This document shows, piece by piece, positions 8,082 through 15,815 of a stretch of DNA of 47,402 nucleotides (the first letter of the stretch is position 1; every line of letters starts with the position of its first letter). A program made the translations under genes and the position numbers. The notes below the pieces were generated by a model. It worked only from the letters and a program-made list of their open reading frames with translations, was not told the origin of the DNA and searched no databases. Source of the DNA: an uncultured Lachnospiraceae bacterium (GTDB lineage Bacteria > Bacillota > Clostridia > Lachnospirales > Lachnospiraceae); NCBI GenBank assembly GCA_947565425.1, contig CANOFW010000024.1, forward strand, positions 1-47,402. The letters are read 5' to 3'.

Positions 8082-10022
8082 CTAATCTTTCTGGTAAAAC
8101 GGGCACTCATAACCCGCAGCACTTACATTAAGTCCCTTGGCCCACTCCGGCGTTATTGACATAATTCGACATACTTCTTCAACGCTTGCCTCCATTGGTG
8201 CTTCAATAACACACTCATCATGAACCGTCATAACAATGGAGTATCCTGCAGATTCCAATCGTTCAATTGCAGCCGCAAGCAGATCCCTGGCATAAGCCTG
8301 AATAATGTTTTCGCAGACCTTTGGCCCGTAACTTTCTATACGTTCCCAGCGCTTTGAAGCTCCAATGCCTTCATACGTGATACTGTCTCGACCATAAACA
8401 TTCTGTTCTACTCTCGGCTTCACATAAGCCAGGCGACGCCCGGAAGGTAATCGAATAAACAAGATACCAGATGCATATTCAAAACCGATGCCATTTAATG
8501 TAACCGGCGTTTTATCCTTTACTGCCTTAATTACTGCAGCATCAATATTCCACCAGAACTTCACAATATTTGGATTGGATTTGCGCCACATATCAACCAA
8601 CGGTTGTAATTCCTCTTCCGTTAATCCCTGATCAAGAGCACCCATCGATATCAAAGCACCTGAAGCGCCTCCGTATCCCAGCGCCAACTCCGCAATTTTG
8701 CCCTTTTGTCTCAAATGACCATTCTCACCATTTTTGACAACCTTGCAATGAAACATCGCCTCCGCCGACGCGCAATAAATATCAGCTTTGGGATCCTTAA
8801 ATAATTCATTTCTCCAGTTTTCCCCTGCAAGGAAGGCTAAACAAACCGCCTCAATACTGTGATAGTCCGCTACGATAAATTTGCATCCTTCTTTGGGTAT
8901 AAAAGCGGTTCTTATTAACTGACTTAAGGTATCCGCTATCCCGTTTTCATATAAAACTTCAATAGCATCAAAACACTCATTCTTTACAAGCTCTCTTGCA
9001 ACAGAAAGGTCCGGAATGTGATTTTGCGGTAAGTTTTGTACCTGAATTAACCTCCCAGCCCATCTTCCTGTACGATTTGCACCGTAGAATTGAAGTAATC
9101 CATGCGCTCTCCCATCACTACAACAACAGTTCACCATCGCTGTATACTTCTTTACCGAAGACTTCGAAAGTAACTGACGTAGCTGCAGCACTTCTAGTGC
9201 ATCCCCCGTCGCGGTTTCCATCAGTGCAGCTACATCTGCTTTCGCAAGACTATTAACTTCAAGTCCCTGCTCGGTTAACCATTCCTTAAGCTGAACCGGT
9301 GAGTTTGGATTCTCAAGTCCTGTAAGCTCTTGTGCTTTTTTTAGATACTTTGCTCTGGAAGTTTCATCCCCCACTATCGCTTTCCTGGCTAAATCAATAT
9401 CAATCGCAACACCTCTGTCATTGATTTTCTGGTCTCTGGCATATTCCTTCCAGACAAACTCTGGAACTGGAAAACGCTCAATTCTTTCAGAAATCTCTAG
9501 CTCGGTTTCCACATCACGAATGTTATACTGCTTATAAAGCTCCCAGCGTTCCAAGTCATGTTCCGGCAAGTTTCGACTCCTCATTCCATTTGCCTTGGTA
9601 GGTTTAACCGGCGTTGAAAAATACTTAATCAATTCTTTTCCTGTTTCTAACTTCTGCTTTGATAAACCAAGCACTGTACCTACTCCAGCAAGAGAACCAG
9701 GAAGGCCTAAATATAACGACGCTACCATAGTGCAACGCCACGAATCCGGCGCAAGGTAAACGCCCATTAACTTTGAGAGACACACACGTTCAAATTGGGC
9801 ATTGAAGGCATATTTTAGAACCTTAGGATCCTTTATCCCTTCTATAATTTCCTCCGGTGGACTCTCACCTTGTTTTAAGTCGTACGTTACGACCGGGCCC
9901 TTATCGACAGACACACCAAGAAGCAGAATCTCAAATGATGGATCATCACAATACTTGTAAACTCCACATTTTGAGAGGTCTGCTTCTGAATACGTTTCAA
10001 TATCGATATTAAGCTGCTTCAT
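8082..10022 (-). CDS. Family A DNA polymerase (phage)
   Basis: 646 residues. The 3'-5' exonuclease domain starts at once (NIDIETYSE, Exo I Asp-x-Glu). The palm carries motif A VADYHSIEAV (near 375), finger motif B region (GYGGASGALISMG) and motif C MTVHDECVIE (near 605). No 5'-3' exonuclease domain, as usual for phage enzymes of this kind. It is the replicative polymerase of the prophage. ATG at 10022 after GAGAGAGGTGA. It lies 143 nt downstream of DUF2815, with a terminator-like hairpin and a repeated element in between, so polymerase expression may be partly uncoupled. Confidence 0.92.
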   Translation of the reverse strand: MKQLNIDIETYSEADLSKCGVYKYCDDPSFEILLLGVSVDKGPVVTYDLKQGESPPEEIIEGIKDPKVLKYAFNAQFERVCLSKLMGVYLAPDSWRCTMVASLYLGLPGSLAGVGTVLGLSKQKLETGKELIKYFSTPVKPTKANGMRSRNLPEHDLERWELYKQYNIRDVETELEISERIERFPVPEFVWKEYARDQKINDRGVAIDIDLARKAIVGDETSRAKYLKKAQELTGLENPNSPVQLKEWLTEQGLEVNSLAKADVAALMETATGDALEVLQLRQLLSKSSVKKYTAMVNCCCSDGRAHGLLQFYGANRTGRWAGRLIQVQNLPQNHIPDLSVARELVKNECFDAIEVLYENGIADTLSQLIRTAFIPKEGCKFIVADYHSIEAVCLAFLAGENWRNELFKDPKADIYCASAEAMFHCKVVKNGENGHLRQKGKIAELALGYGGASGALISMGALDQGLTEEELQPLVDMWRKSNPNIVKFWWNIDAAVIKAVKDKTPVTLNGIGFEYASGILFIRLPSGRRLAYVKPRVEQNVYGRDSITYEGIGASKRWERIESYGPKVCENIIQAYARDLLAAAIERLESAGYSIVMTVHDECVIEAPMEASVEEVCRIMSITPEWAKGLNVSAAGYECPFYQKD

Positions 10023-10060
10023 AAAATCACCTCTCTCTTATCTAAGTGGTTGATAATATG

Positions 10061-10108
10061 AGAAAGAAAAAGCCAGGTTCTCGTAGGTTTCCCTATGAGT
10101 CCCTGGCT
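10061..10108 (-). terminator. Terminator-like hairpin before polymerase
   Basis: Stem AGCCAGG/CCTGGCT (7 bp), a 2x2 internal loop, then CTCGTAGG/CCTATGAG (8 bp, one G-T) with loop TTTC. On the minus strand it is followed by TTTTTCTTTCT. It lies between DUF2815 and the polymerase and may reduce, not abolish, downstream transcription. Confidence 0.65.
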
Positions 10109-10113
10109 ATCTC

Positions 10114-10164
10114 CATCCTCATGTCCTACATAAACAATAGAGGTTTATGTCTAAGGTGGGCGAA
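10114..10164 (-). repeat. Post-stop repeated element, copy 1
   Basis: About 51 nt beginning one base after the DUF2815 stop codon (minus strand). It shares with 13340-13390 the blocks TTCGCCCACCT, a 10-nt spacer, CCTCT(A/G)T(T/A)GTTTATG and AGGACAT. In this copy ACATAAAC/GTTTATGT forms an 8-bp hairpin. The same position relative to stop codons suggests a conserved RNA element or a shared protein-binding site. Confidence 0.55.
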
Positions 10165-10165
10165 A

Positions 10166-10714
10166 TTAATTTAAGAAATCATCTCCATCCGGTGCACCGA
10201 AGTCGTCAGAAGCAGATGCCTTAACGCCTCCGAGAGGTTCTCCATCACGAAGTTTCTGTACATTCTGAAGTGAAGCACTAATACCAGTACCAGAAACAGA
10301 ATACGGATAGAAATTAATAGTCACGCGGCCATACATACCAGAGTAAATCTCTGTATCATCCTCAATAGCCTTACGGTCAGGACCGACGATTCCCGGCGCC
10401 TGCTTATTTGATACATTTACATACCAGCTATCAGCATAAGCGCTATCTTCCGGCTTCTCGGTATCGCCATCATGTATTGGATAATGAGTCTTAGCATTCT
10501 TAAAACTCTTACCATACTTTTCAATACCTGCCTGTACAGCATTTTCAATTGCCTTCTGCATTACCTCATAAGTCTCCGTATCAGACTTTGGAATAATAAT
10601 GGATGCTGAGTAGCGTGGTTCACCACCATTAACAGAAACAGCTTCTGTGAGATGCGCGTAAGAAAAACGCACCTCGTTCGTCATAATCTTTGTGTTAGTC
10701 ATTAACTTTGCCAT
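10166..10714 (-). CDS. DUF2815 family protein, probable ssDNA-binding
   Basis: 182 residues matching the DUF2815 phage family by its start (TNTKIMTNEVRFSYAHLTEAVSVN) and its repeated beta-strand pattern. The tail is acidic (DDFGAPDGDDFLN), as in single-strand DNA-binding proteins that recruit partners through an acidic tip. It always travels with DUF2800 in Clostridium phages. The pair probably acts in replication-linked recombination, this protein coating single-strand DNA and DUF2800 providing a nuclease; that is inference. ATG with AAGGAGG upstream; 14 nt from DUF2800. Confidence 0.8.
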   Translation of the reverse strand: MAKLMTNTKIMTNEVRFSYAHLTEAVSVNGGEPRYSASIIIPKSDTETYEVMQKAIENAVQAGIEKYGKSFKNAKTHYPIHDGDTEKPEDSAYADSWYVNVSNKQAPGIVGPDRKAIEDDTEIYSGMYGRVTINFYPYSVSGTGISASLQNVQKLRDGEPLGGVKASASDDFGAPDGDDFLN

Positions 10715-10728
10715 AATAAAAATCCTCC

Positions 10729-11868
10729 TTAATCAATAAAATCGTTTGCAGCGTTGCTACTAACTTCATGGCGTTTATCGTTATCCCTTGCCAGGGTTAA
10801 CTTCGGTGTACTCTTGGTCACATAAGTACCAAGTAAATCATTAAAGGTTGACTTACCGAGCAGCTTTTCAAAAGCAGTTAGGGTAATCAACGACTTTGAA
10901 TAAATCTGGTCGTCAGTGTAACCTGCATTCTTTACCGCTTCTTCTACCGCTTTGGTATCAGAAAACTTTCGAACACTACGACCTTCAACAATCTTCCATC
11001 CAGGGTAAGACTTTCCATGCTCAGTGGCCTGAATCGTTGCAAATGTCATAACATCAGAACACCACTTGGAGAGTTCTTCAGCCTTATCCATTACTTGTAC
11101 TAACTCTTCATCAGATAAAAGAGCTGGTGGCTTAAACTCTAACTTTGCAAGTTCCAACATCTGCTCGGCCCTTGCTCTGCAGGTTGTACGTGCTTTACAG
11201 AAATTGTGACTGCACCAAGGGCCCGGATTAAATTCTCCCTCACCTGCGGCGGCAAGTTCGGCTGCCGGTTTTAAGACCTCGTTCCCCCATTTCACAAGCT
11301 CCTCCACACTCATACTCCAAGAAGAGATGTTCTGGATTCTTGGCTGAAATATGGTCATTTCAACTTCCTCGATATCATAAAGACAATCAAATAAGTTTAA
11401 GGCGCCAAGAGCATACATCATCATCTGCGTATTCTCTTTGGCCTGAACCTCAATATATCCATACTTCAAATCCACAATATGCAACTTCTTATCTGCAACA
11501 AGCATGAAGTCACAACTACCAAAAGAACCTGGAGCGTAATTATCCATTTCGACGTGCTGTTCAAAAAGCGTCACCGGATCCGGACATGTCAATTTTGCCT
11601 GGTCATATTGCTCTTTAAGGTAATCCGCATACATATCAGTGCATTCTTCCATCTCATCTGAATCATAATCTGAATGAGGTCTGGAGCCCGCTTTGAGCCC
11701 CAGTATCTTTTTCCCTTTGTACTCTGCGAGCTCATGCGCCGCAGTACCTGCAGACGCATACTCGCTTGATTCATCCTCCATATCCTCTGTCAGCTTTAGA
11801 CATGGTGGACAATTAATCCAGGACTCTGATTTACTTGGTCCTAATTTCGAATGTATTCCTGGCGGCAT
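10729..11868 (-). CDS. DUF2800 family RecB/Cas4-like nuclease
   Basis: 379 residues from the ATG at 11868, which directly follows the upstream TAG stop (one base between) and has GGAGGTG before it; the longer frame from 11898 has no support. The PD-(D/E)XK core is visible: GSCDFMLV (Asp) and HIVDLKYG (Asp-x-Lys), then NTQMMMYALGAL. C-terminal cysteines (SHNFCKARTTC) resemble the iron-sulfur or zinc clip of Cas4/AddB-type nucleases. Phage recombination nuclease is the likely function, with DUF2815 as partner. Confidence 0.8.
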   Translation of the reverse strand: MPPGIHSKLGPSKSESWINCPPCLKLTEDMEDESSEYASAGTAAHELAEYKGKKILGLKAGSRPHSDYDSDEMEECTDMYADYLKEQYDQAKLTCPDPVTLFEQHVEMDNYAPGSFGSCDFMLVADKKLHIVDLKYGYIEVQAKENTQMMMYALGALNLFDCLYDIEEVEMTIFQPRIQNISSWSMSVEELVKWGNEVLKPAAELAAAGEGEFNPGPWCSHNFCKARTTCRARAEQMLELAKLEFKPPALLSDEELVQVMDKAEELSKWCSDVMTFATIQATEHGKSYPGWKIVEGRSVRKFSDTKAVEEAVKNAGYTDDQIYSKSLITLTAFEKLLGKSTFNDLLGTYVTKSTPKLTLARDNDKRHEVSSNAANDFID

Positions 11869-11869
11869 A

Positions 11870-12220
11870 CTACACCTCCAAACCGAGTGAAGCTGCAAGT
11901 GCTCTATCCACTCTCTTCATATCCTCATCAGTCAGATGGTCAATAACTGAAATCACATCATCCTTTGAGATGGTTGCAAGCTGCTCTGTCTGTACCACTG
12001 AAACTTTCTTAAGTCCCGGATACCACTGCAAAACACAATGGGTTTTCATTTCCAGGCGCTTAAGCTGAGAACTAATATATGCAACAATTAAGTTGTCACT
12101 ATGCTCATTACCAATATCATTCTGAATTACAATCGCTGGATGATTTCCGCATATCACATGGCCATGCCACTCCTGAAGTGGATTTTCTACAAATATGATG
12201 TCTCCACGTACAATATCCAT
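11870..12220 (-). CDS. PemK/MazF-like protein
   Basis: 116 residues with the MazF/PemK beta-barrel signature: VRGDIIFV at the start, then NHPAIVIQND, LIVAYISS and, after the middle, TEQLATISKDDV and a C-terminal helix VDRALAASLGL. MazF proteins are sequence-specific RNases that cleave mRNA. Start at 12220 follows TAGGAGG. No MazE-like antitoxin is adjacent: the upstream gene is the coiled Lys/Glu-rich protein below. So it could be a solitary toxin used against the host or a regulator. It is tightly linked to DUF2800 (TAG-T-ATG). Confidence 0.75.
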   Translation of the reverse strand: MDIVRGDIIFVENPLQEWHGHVICGNHPAIVIQNDIGNEHSDNLIVAYISSQLKRLEMKTHCVLQWYPGLKKVSVVQTEQLATISKDDVISVIDHLTDEDMKRVDRALAASLGLEV

Positions 12221-12230
12221 AGCGCACCTC

Positions 12231-12590
12231 CTAATTAAGCTCTTTTGCAGCAGCCATGAGCTTTGCATAATCTTCTGGCTTTACAGCAGATAACTTTGCA
12301 GCACCAAAGCTCTCAAGCAACGACTTAACCTTGTCAGTAAGTCCAGCCTGACTCTTCTCCGCAAGTACAGAACGTACCATCTCTAATGTTACCGTTTCTT
12401 CCTTCTTAGGTTCAGTAGGAGTTTCTTTTGCTTCCGTCTTCTTCGTTGCCTTCTTTGGTTCCTCTTTGACATCCACAGCTACAGCCTGTACTGCCGGTAT
12501 TCCTTCGGTCTTCTCCGCAACTGCAACCAGAACCTTAGATAAATTAGTCAGCGATCTTGCTGTATCGTTAATTGCTTCTATAATCGTCAT
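12231..12590 (-). CDS. Hypothetical phage protein, Lys/Glu-rich linker
   Basis: 119 residues from the ATG at 12590 (AGGAGG upstream). A helical N-terminus (TIIEAINDTARSLTNLSKVL) is followed by a low-complexity Lys/Glu/Thr/Pro linker (about residues 43-70). A C-terminal helical domain follows (TLEMVRSVLAEKS... LLESFGAAKLSAV), which recalls SAP-like or rho-N folds. Phage homologues are often mislabelled as rRNA-biogenesis proteins. Function unknown. It sits where an antitoxin for the MazF-like gene would be, 10 nt apart, so an antitoxin role is possible but unsupported by sequence. Confidence 0.6.
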   Translation of the reverse strand: MTIIEAINDTARSLTNLSKVLVAVAEKTEGIPAVQAVAVDVKEEPKKATKKTEAKETPTEPKKEETVTLEMVRSVLAEKSQAGLTDKVKSLLESFGAAKLSAVKPEDYAKLMAAAKELN

Positions 12591-12603
12591 GAACGTTTCC
12601 TCC

Positions 12604-12816
12604 TTATACTCTTGAGATAAATGCTTCTTTGGTGTATACCCAGGACTTATTAATACTGGTACAATAATTGCCCATTCTTCCGGCAACTTCTACCAATACG
12701 AAATACGGGTATTCCTTTACAACTTGTACTACTTTGGAGACCTTCTTTCCGTTCTCCTTCTTTGTGAACTTGATTCTCTCACCTGGCTTTAAGCCATAAA
12801 AACCATAACCACTCAT
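12604..12816 (-). CDS. Small hypothetical phage protein (70 aa)
   Basis: A 70-residue basic protein, MSGYGFYGLKPGERIKF at the start, with a beta-rich, SH3-like pattern (GERIKFTKK, KVVQVVKEYPYFVLVEV). AGAAAGGA precedes the ATG. Its start overlaps the end of the upstream gene by 4 nt. No family recognised; the pattern suggests a small barrel that might bind nucleic acid. Confidence 0.6.
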   Translation of the reverse strand: MSGYGFYGLKPGERIKFTKKENGKKVSKVVQVVKEYPYFVLVEVAGRMGNYCTSINKSWVYTKEAFISRV

Positions 12817-13145
12817 ATCGAATCCTTTCTGAAATAGTGAACCGGGATGTTCATCTCTTCCGCAATTTCTATTTCCTTCTTCATTCCTTCACTTGGCCCC
12901 TCACTGTCAGTAAAGGTCCACAGCTCATCAATGAAACCTGCCTGCAATATGGTAATTCCAAGGCTCATTCCCAATTTTCGTTCTGTAGGATCCTCATCAT
13001 TTAATGCTCCTACGTACATTAGGTGCGGAACGATAGGAACGGCTCCTTGCAATGCGCAATATCTGCAGTATTTCTTGGCATCAGCAAGATTTTGCTGTAG
13101 GCTGCCTCTGACACGACTTGCCACATAAACCACTTTCTGCTTCAC
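12813..13145 (-). CDS. DUF4406/SLOG-like nucleotide-binding protein
   Basis: 110 residues with the compact Rossmann-like fold of the DUF4406/nucleoside deoxyribosyltransferase-like group: VVYVASRVRG at the start, VPIVPHLMY, DELWTFTDSEGPSEGMKKEIEIA with the GPSxGM signature, then IPVHYF. Members bind or cleave nucleotide ligands; in phages the role is unknown. The start codon is GTG at 13145, with GGGAGG 9 nt upstream. It overlaps the end of the 61-aa gene by 65 nt, a large overlap that makes one of the two starts less certain. Confidence 0.7.
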   Translation of the reverse strand: MKQKVVYVASRVRGSLQQNLADAKKYCRYCALQGAVPIVPHLMYVGALNDEDPTERKLGMSLGITILQAGFIDELWTFTDSEGPSEGMKKEIEIAEEMNIPVHYFRKDSI

Positions 13146-13266
13146 GACGTTCTACCTCCCTCTGTAACTTCATAAGTCTTCCGGCCATATCACTTGCCAC
13201 TACTGAAATGGCCTGTAATACACCAACAAGTTCAGTTGTCGATTTCTTGGTTAATTCTTCTGGCAT
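13081..13266 (-). CDS. Small hypothetical phage protein (61 aa)
   Basis: 61 residues from the ATG at 13266 (GGGAGG, spacing 8; a GTG at 13275 is too close to it). The first 45 residues form an amphipathic helix (ELVGVLQAISVVASDMAGRLMKLQREVERRE), suggesting a coiled-coil oligomer. The C-terminal part lies in the overlap with the next gene and is Cys/Gln/Ser-rich, so the stop region may not be under selection. Function unknown. Confidence 0.5.
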   Translation of the reverse strand: MPEELTKKSTTELVGVLQAISVVASDMAGRLMKLQREVERREAESGLCGKSCQRQPTAKSC

Positions 13267-13339
13267 GTTTCTCACCTCCCATAATCAACAGAGTTTTTTC
13301 ACCCAGGTGGGCTAGAGAACTTTGAAAATTTGTATTGCT

Positions 13340-13390
13340 CATTTCCAATGTCCTCATAAACTACAGAGGCTGGGAGGTGAGGTGGGCGAA
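13340..13390 (-). repeat. Post-stop repeated element, copy 2
   Basis: Second copy of the element at 10114-10164, again starting directly after a stop codon (that of the sigma-like gene). TTCGCCCACCT and the CCTCTGTAGTTTATGAGGACAT part are kept with the same 10-nt spacer, while the spacer sequence differs. Confidence 0.55.
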
Positions 13391-13936
13391 TTATTTTTTC
13401 ATTCCCTTTTCAATAATTCTGTAAAGACGCTCAAGCAGCTTATTTCTACGACCAGCAATCGTCTTACGCGGTGTTCCATATGTATTCTCATAATCACGCT
13501 CTGAACGATTCTCAACGTAGAAATGCTGATAAATCTGCTGTTCTTCATCTGTAAGGTTCTTCAATGCTTCCAACAAGAGAGCCATCTTCTGAGCCTTATC
13601 TTCTAATTCAATAAGGTCCTCCGTAAAATCCGGCTCATATGGTAAATTGCCATCACCATGGGAATCTATGATGCTATCCACTGATACGCACTTTGGCATG
13701 GGGTTATAATCGAAGGAATAACGCTGTTCAGGAGTCATTCTCTTCTCTGCTGCGGTTTCCTGATGATAATGGTCTCTCTTCCACTGATCATCTTCCTTCC
13801 AGCGCTCATGCATGTAATATTCTGAAATTTCCTCAGAGCATTCGATTTTCTTCTTATTAACTACGATGTTTCCAGCAGCATTTACCTCTGCAGTTTCCTG
13901 AATTATGTAACGAGCTTCATTATTTGAATTTTTCAT
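13391..13936 (-). CDS. Sigma-70 region 4-like phage regulator
   Basis: 181 residues from the ATG at 13936 (AAAGGAG upstream). The frame stays open to 14062 but that part is a large inverted repeat, so it is not coding. The C-terminal 55 residues match sigma-70 region 4 (LTDEEQQIYQHFYVENRSERDY...TPRKTIAGRRNKLLERL), a helix-turn-helix. Residues 30-90 are His/Glu/Tyr rich and unrecognised. As the second gene of the cassette it may drive expression of downstream replication genes. The 5' leader holds the nested hairpin at 13994-14084. Confidence 0.65.
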   Translation of the reverse strand: MKNSNNEARYIIQETAEVNAAGNIVVNKKKIECSEEISEYYMHERWKEDDQWKRDHYHQETAAEKRMTPEQRYSFDYNPMPKCVSVDSIIDSHGDGNLPYEPDFTEDLIELEDKAQKMALLLEALKNLTDEEQQIYQHFYVENRSERDYENTYGTPRKTIAGRRNKLLERLYRIIEKGMKK

Positions 13937-13993
13937 TTTAAGGTTCTCCTTTCGTTTTTGGCGAAACGGAACCCTAAAATGGGTAAACTTAAT

Positions 13994-14084
13994 AAAGCCA
14001 CCCAAATTTACACTTTTTGCAGAATTCAATAAACGGTGGTCCCGTTCCATTGAGTTCTGCAACTTAGCGCATCTGAGTGGCTTT
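13994..14084 (-). repeat. Nested 91-bp inverted repeat in regulator leader
   Basis: Three nested arms: AAAGCCACCC with GAGTGGCTTT (10 bp, one wobble/mismatch), TGCAGAATTCAAT with ATTGAGTTCTGCA (13 bp, one mismatch) and AACGG with CCGTT (5 bp). The total length is 91 bp. No T-run follows, so it is not a simple terminator. It lies between the 63-aa gene stop and the sigma-like start. Confidence 0.65.
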
Positions 14085-14120
14085 CTTGCGAGATACTCCC
14101 TTATTTAGTTTCATTATTAA

Positions 14121-14312
14121 TTAAGCTACCTTGCCGATATGGATTAGAATTTCTTTTGTTGTTCCATCGGCATTCTTTCCTGCAGCAACACACTGTTGCC
14201 ATACTGCAATTTCCTGTTGCAGCTCAGTCGCTGTAGTAAGCACATGACAATGCTTATGGCGAGGACACTTATCCGCATTAGGACAAGTATAAGTAACTGA
14301 TGTTTTAGCCAT
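14121..14312 (-). CDS. Small Cys/His-rich phage protein (63 aa)
   Basis: 63 residues, start ATG at 14312 after AAGGAGG. The N-terminus has CPNADKCPRHKHCHV, a CCHHC-type zinc-binding cluster, followed by a helix (TATELQQEIAVWQQCVAAG). First gene of the minus-strand prophage operon, downstream of the AT-rich divergent promoter region. Function unknown; a zinc-binding early regulator or host-takeover protein are both possible. Confidence 0.65.
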   Translation of the reverse strand: MAKTSVTYTCPNADKCPRHKHCHVLTTATELQQEIAVWQQCVAAGKNADGTTKEILIHIGKVA

Positions 14313-14351
14313 ATTTTTACCTCCTTCCTGGTAATTCTATAGTAAACCCTC

Positions 14352-14470
14352 ATTACTGTAATAGTCATAACCCACTTTTTATATTACGCTTTATTATTTC
14401 TTTTGCTGTTTATTATTTTTTCTATTACGTTTTTACATAATAATTTTACAAATATATATTTATCTATTAC
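14352..14470. promoter_or_regulatory. Array of ATTAC sites between divergent genes
   Basis: ATTAC occurs at 14352 (in the palindrome ATTACTGTAAT), 14383, 14424 and 14466, at intervals of 31, 41 and 42 bp, with flanks often TCTATTAC. The region is AT-rich and lies between the prophage operon and the plus-strand zinc-finger gene. This looks like an operator array; the cognate regulator is unknown. Confidence 0.4.
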
Positions 14471-14477
14471 TTATATT

Positions 14478-14505
14478 TTGCTATCTTCGTTTAATATGAT
14501 ATAAT
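14478..14505 (+). promoter_or_regulatory. SigA-type promoter for the zinc-finger gene
   Basis: -35 TTGCTA and -10 TATAAT with a 16-bp spacer, about 33 bp before the start codon at 14538, which has its own AGGAGG. The -35 is only a partial match. Confidence 0.55.
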
Positions 14506-14537
14506 GTATTAAATATAACGTTTAGGAGGTTTTCCTA

Positions 14538-15740
14538 ATGGGAACTAAATCTTCATACACTAATGACATATTAGCCGGCAGTGGAAATCTATTTATATTC
14601 AGAAACGCAAACTGCGAAACCAGAATAGATACTACCCACGATAAGGCTGGAAACGAAATCAAAACCCTCAGAATTAGAAATACTCAAAATGTTCAAACCT
14701 TTAACTATAAAGCTGTTGAAGGTCTATACCATACAACTGGCTCCGGTAATAATCTTCTTGCTGAGCTTTTCTCGCTGCCACTTGATAGAGTTGAACCTCT
14801 GAACAGCTATTTTGAAAAATACGGTTTTTTCATTCCGATATCATCAGAATCATTTGAAACCTTCTCGTATCATGACCTTTACAGCATAATTGCTCGAATA
14901 CACGCATTATTAAACCTGATACAAGAACTCCAGAAAAAGACTCCAGATTGCAATCGATTATTTAGGCAGACCACACGCCTTCAATTTACTAATCCAATTA
15001 CAATCAGTAATGAGACTGGATATACATATAAAACCTGTACACATTTTCTAAGAGCAAAGATAGAATCCGTAAATCTAAATGAGCTTCATACGCCACCACA
15101 GTATATGGTTGAAGAAGAATACGGAATGCCTTATGCTCATGTTCCGGACAGCATGAGCCCTACAGGATTCACCGATATTTCCATTGATGAATTTATGGAT
15201 GAATATGAGCCCTCCAGACTCTCACCGTATCTTCGCAATCTACTAGCCAGTTGCTTTGACTGTGATCACGCACACCGAAGAATGATTGAACTGTATTGTC
15301 ATATTGAAAATTCATCAATTATGACACTTAAAGGTAACAACTTCGATATCCTTACAAAACTTCAATTTTCGGATCAAACAGACCTAAACCAAGAGACTAA
15401 GTATCCAGATCTTAAAGATCGAATAATCGAAGCAGCTAAAACTACCATCAAAGATGAATTGGAATATGCCTTAAGAAATATCAAACCATCATATGATTCC
15501 GATACCGCTTTAGGCGCTTGGAATATTCCAGATTTCTTATCAGCGCTTTATTTTTCTATCTTTTACATGCGCCCGGATTTACAAATTTTTCGCCTCTGCG
15601 CTAGTCCATATTGCAATAATTACTTTACAGTAACATCTACTAACAGCCGCAAGAAATATTGCTGCCATGAGTGCGCTAACTACGTTTCTCAGCGTGCATA
15701 CAGAAGCAGAAAACAGCAATCAAATAACAAACCCGAATAA
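14538..15740 (+). CDS. CGNR-like zinc-finger protein (400 aa)
   Basis: 400 residues, ATG after AGGAGG (TTTAGGAGGTTTTCCTA). The C-terminal 45 residues hold a zinc finger of CGNR type: LCASPYCNNYF then RKKYCCHECA and a basic AYRSRK tail, typical of DNA-binding. The first 340 residues are mostly helical and unrecognised; this layout matches the Clostridial group I know as DUF6076. It is on the plus strand, alone, with its own promoter and a bidirectional terminator after it. The likely role is a transcription regulator; whether it belongs to the prophage or the defence island is unclear. Confidence 0.6.
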   Translation: MGTKSSYTNDILAGSGNLFIFRNANCETRIDTTHDKAGNEIKTLRIRNTQNVQTFNYKAVEGLYHTTGSGNNLLAELFSLPLDRVEPLNSYFEKYGFFIPISSESFETFSYHDLYSIIARIHALLNLIQELQKKTPDCNRLFRQTTRLQFTNPITISNETGYTYKTCTHFLRAKIESVNLNELHTPPQYMVEEEYGMPYAHVPDSMSPTGFTDISIDEFMDEYEPSRLSPYLRNLLASCFDCDHAHRRMIELYCHIENSSIMTLKGNNFDILTKLQFSDQTDLNQETKYPDLKDRIIEAAKTTIKDELEYALRNIKPSYDSDTALGAWNIPDFLSALYFSIFYMRPDLQIFRLCASPYCNNYFTVTSTNSRKKYCCHECANYVSQRAYRSRKQQSNNKPE

Positions 15741-15741
15741 C

Positions 15742-15798
15742 GCTAAAAGGGAGCCAAAGAACTGAGTCAATAAACTCAATTCCTTAGCTCCCTTTAGC
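15742..15798. terminator. Bidirectional terminator
   Basis: AAAGGGAGC/GCTCCCTTT (9 bp) with a further AACTGAGT/ACTCAATT stem and loop CAATAA. It lies between the convergent zinc-finger gene and the 46-aa gene. Confidence 0.75.
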
Positions 15799-15815
15799 TC
15801 TTACCGGATACCCAT

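Larger units (their letters stand above)
1..14312 (-). mobile_element. Prophage replication and accessory module (partial)
   Basis: A nearly continuous minus-strand gene run with overlapping or closely spaced genes. It holds family A DNA polymerase, VapE primase-helicase, DUF2800, DUF2815, VRR-NUC, SNF2 helicase, an ArpU/sigma-like regulator and an HNH nuclease. This order is the known replication cassette of Clostridium siphophages. Terminase, head, tail, lysis and integrase genes are not visible, so the element must continue beyond the left edge or be incomplete. The right boundary is uncertain: I place it at the divergent promoter region near 14.3 kb, but the defence-like genes up to 25.4 kb could be cargo of the same element. 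Confidence 0.8.

Noticed and set aside
13391-14062. Longer frame for the sigma-like gene
   Set aside because: The extra 126 nt consist of a large inverted repeat and lack a ribosome site; the ATG at 13936 has AAAGGAG.
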